DNA of 33,611 bases, taken from positions 1 through 33,611 of the forward strand of contig CAKPYV010000024.1 in the NCBI GenBank assembly GCA_934203205.1, written 5' to 3'. Of this stretch, positions 32,413-33,611 are shown piece after piece. Made by a program: the position numbers and the translations under genes. How positions within the stretch are numbered: position 1 is the stretch's first letter; each line of letters opens with the position of its first letter. Origin of the DNA: an uncultured Anaerovibrio sp. GTDB taxonomy: Bacteria > Bacillota > Negativicutes > Selenomonadales > Selenomonadaceae. Below the pieces are notes generated by a model, which saw nothing but the letters and a program-made list of their open reading frames with translations, made no database searches and had not been told where the DNA came from.

Positions 32413-33327
32413 TTACCTTGTTAATTCGTTGGCCTTGTCCATCACCATGTCAATCCACTGCTCCTGGAAACCGGCATCTGACAGCAAATCCTGAATAGAC
32501 TCCATACGAGGCTGCTTCACAAACATTTCCACTCTGGACTTCTCCACCATGCGAGGGAAATAAAAATCATGACCTACAGTATCCTCGGCTGGAAAAGCCA
32601 AAGTATACTCATGATATTCCCCATCAGACATGGACTCTGGCAAGCTGGAACTTCTTGGAGCATAGGCCTTCCAAGCCGGTGTAGCCTTCTCCAGCAGCTG
32701 GTTCAGCTCATAGAGAATAGGCTGCACAGCGTCCCTATACTCCTGCAGGGCCTTTTCACAGGCCTCTGTATCACTAAGCACCATAATCCAGATAAGCTCC
32801 TGTACAATCTCCGGCCTGGTCAAATCAAATCTAGTCAGCTCCTCTGGCTCCTGAATCCCAGTCAGCCATCTTTCCACCGCATCTGTGGTAAACTGTCTAG
32901 CCTTGTCATAGACCAGCATATCCTGAAGATACAGCTCATGACACAGATTGTTGATTCGCTGACCATTATCCTGGGATGCTGCCAGCTTCTCAGCCGCGCA
33001 ATCAGGACAATATCCTATCAGCTGATAAGCATAAGGCTTCTCCATCAGCTCCCAATCAGCAGGAAAATCCTTATCCAGCTCCTCATAGATCTTTTTCTGC
33101 TGAGCAATCCTGCCCTTAGAAAAATACAGAATCCCATCATTGTCATTGCGAATCTTAACGGTAAAAACCTTATGACAGCCAGGGCAGTTGTACTGCTTCT
33201 CAGTCATACGCACCCCAACATACATAGCCTCGTTAGGCTTGTAAAAGCCATAGGTTGTTTCCTCAGTAAAGGCGTAGTTATACACCTTCAATAAATTATC
33301 CGTAAATTTGAACTTATTCTCTGCCAT
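32413..33327 (-). CDS. Zinc-ribbon protein of unknown function, 304 residues
   Basis: I do not recognise this protein. A Cys pair CPGC (48-51) and a second CPDC (107-110) form a likely split zinc ribbon in the N-terminal third; the rest is helical and acidic, without membrane or signal segments. Predicted to be cytoplasmic. It is the first gene of the unit with the exported protein, ade and carboxypeptidase genes, driven by a promoter 36-64 bases upstream, just after the tRNA terminator. The start ATG at 33327 has an AGAGGTTG site. Confidence 0.7.
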   Translation of the reverse strand: MAENKFKFTDNLLKVYNYAFTEETTYGFYKPNEAMYVGVRMTEKQYNCPGCHKVFTVKIRNDNDGILYFSKGRIAQQKKIYEELDKDFPADWELMEKPYAYQLIGYCPDCAAEKLAASQDNGQRINNLCHELYLQDMLVYDKARQFTTDAVERWLTGIQEPEELTRFDLTRPEIVQELIWIMVLSDTEACEKALQEYRDAVQPILYELNQLLEKATPAWKAYAPRSSSLPESMSDGEYHEYTLAFPAEDTVGHDFYFPRMVEKSRVEMFVKQPRMESIQDLLSDAGFQEQWIDMVMDKANELTR

Positions 33328-33362
33328 TAGTCAACCTCTATTCTCGTTTTAGTTATACATTT

Positions 33363-33391
33363 ATTATATGCTTTTTAGAACAAAATGGCAA
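33363..33391 (-). promoter_or_regulatory. Promoter of the zinc-ribbon/ade/carboxypeptidase unit
   Basis: TTGCCA (33386-33391), a 17-base spacer and perfect TATAAT (33363-33368) on the minus strand, immediately after the tRNA terminator. Confidence 0.75.
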
Positions 33392-33392
33392 T

Positions 33393-33417
33393 AAAAAAAC
33401 CCTGAGAAAACTCAGGG
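33393..33417 (-). terminator. Terminator of the tRNA-Gly/tRNA-Cys transcript
   Basis: CCCTGAG (33400-33406) and CTCAGGG (33411-33417) enclose a four-base loop; on the minus strand a run of seven T follows. Confidence 0.9.
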
Positions 33418-33429
33418 AATATGTCATTT

Positions 33430-33504
33430 TGGAGGTGACACCCAGAATCGAACTGGGGAATAGAGGTTTTGCAGACCTCGGCCTTACCGCTTGGCTATGT
33501 CACC
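33430..33504 (-). tRNA. tRNA-Cys (anticodon GCA)
   Basis: Seven-pair acceptor GGTGACA/TGTCACC, D-arm AGCCAAGCGG, anticodon stem-loop GAGGTCTGCAAAACCTC with GCA, and TTCGATT in the T-loop. A discriminator T and encoded CCA (33430-33432) complete it. It follows tRNA-Gly by 31 bases. Confidence 0.95.
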
Positions 33505-33535
33505 AATATTTATTTAAAGATACCGGACAAAAAAA

Positions 33536-33611
33536 TGGAGCGGAAAACGAGACTCGAACTCGCGACCCCCACCTTGGCAAGGTGATGCTCTACCAACTGA
33601 GCTATTTCCGC
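33536..33611 (-). tRNA. tRNA-Gly (anticodon GCC)
   Basis: Acceptor GCGGAAA/TTTCCGC, D-arm AGCTCAGTTGGTAGAGC, anticodon loop CTTGCCAAG with GCC, T-loop TTCGAGT, and an encoded CCA (33536-33538). Its first base is the last base of the window, so the gene is complete but its promoter lies outside. Confidence 0.95.

Overview
The window carries 30 protein genes and two tRNA genes, and every one lies on the minus strand. It looks like a chromosomal segment of an anaerobic Firmicute, most plausibly a Negativicute (Phascolarctobacterium/Selenomonas-like). That assignment is an inference from gene order (divIC-yabR-tilS-hpt-ftsH and birA-coaX-dusB), a PyrR-type attenuator, a cobalamin riboswitch, moderate GC and frequent TTG starts; no rRNA is present to settle it. 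There are no complete mobile elements, phage genes or CRISPR arrays.

Layout in transcription order, from high to low coordinates. (1) tRNA-Gly and tRNA-Cys with a terminator (33393-33611). (2) A four-gene unit from a strong promoter at 33363-33391: zinc-ribbon protein, exported protein with an internal repeat, adenine deaminase and a short D-Ala-D-Ala carboxypeptidase, ending at a terminator near 29024. (3) An esterase-fold hydrolase, an ATP-grasp ligase, a cyclophilin and a small GIY-YIG protein (26089-28953). (4) The pyrimidine operon pyrB-pyrC-carA-carB-pyrF-pyrE (17902-25835), with promoter, PyrR-binding loop, antiterminator and terminator all readable in its leader, and a strong terminator at its end. 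pyrK and pyrD are not in it. (5) uvrC, unusually short, and an SDR oxidoreductase. (6) A glycolipid-type glycosyltransferase, a duplicated zinc-ribbon protein, divIC and an S1-domain protein. (7) tilS, hpt and ftsH. (8) A rhizobial-type asparaginase, birA, coaX, dusB, an M18 aminopeptidase and a CDF metal transporter. (9) A cobalamin riboswitch with its own promoter and terminator, a 340-base gene-free stretch, and a GntP-family transporter with its own promoter.

How the genes fit together. Five of the six steps to UMP are in one PyrR-attenuated operon (dihydroorotate dehydrogenase must be elsewhere). hpt and ade add purine salvage. divIC, the carboxypeptidase and the glycosyltransferase serve envelope and division; tilS, dusB and the tRNAs serve translation; birA and coaX serve biotin and CoA metabolism.

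The best leads for something new are the UvrC homologue lacking about 115 internal residues, the cobalamin riboswitch that does not sit next to a B12 gene and may make a terminated small RNA, and the uncharacterised esterase/ATP-grasp pair.
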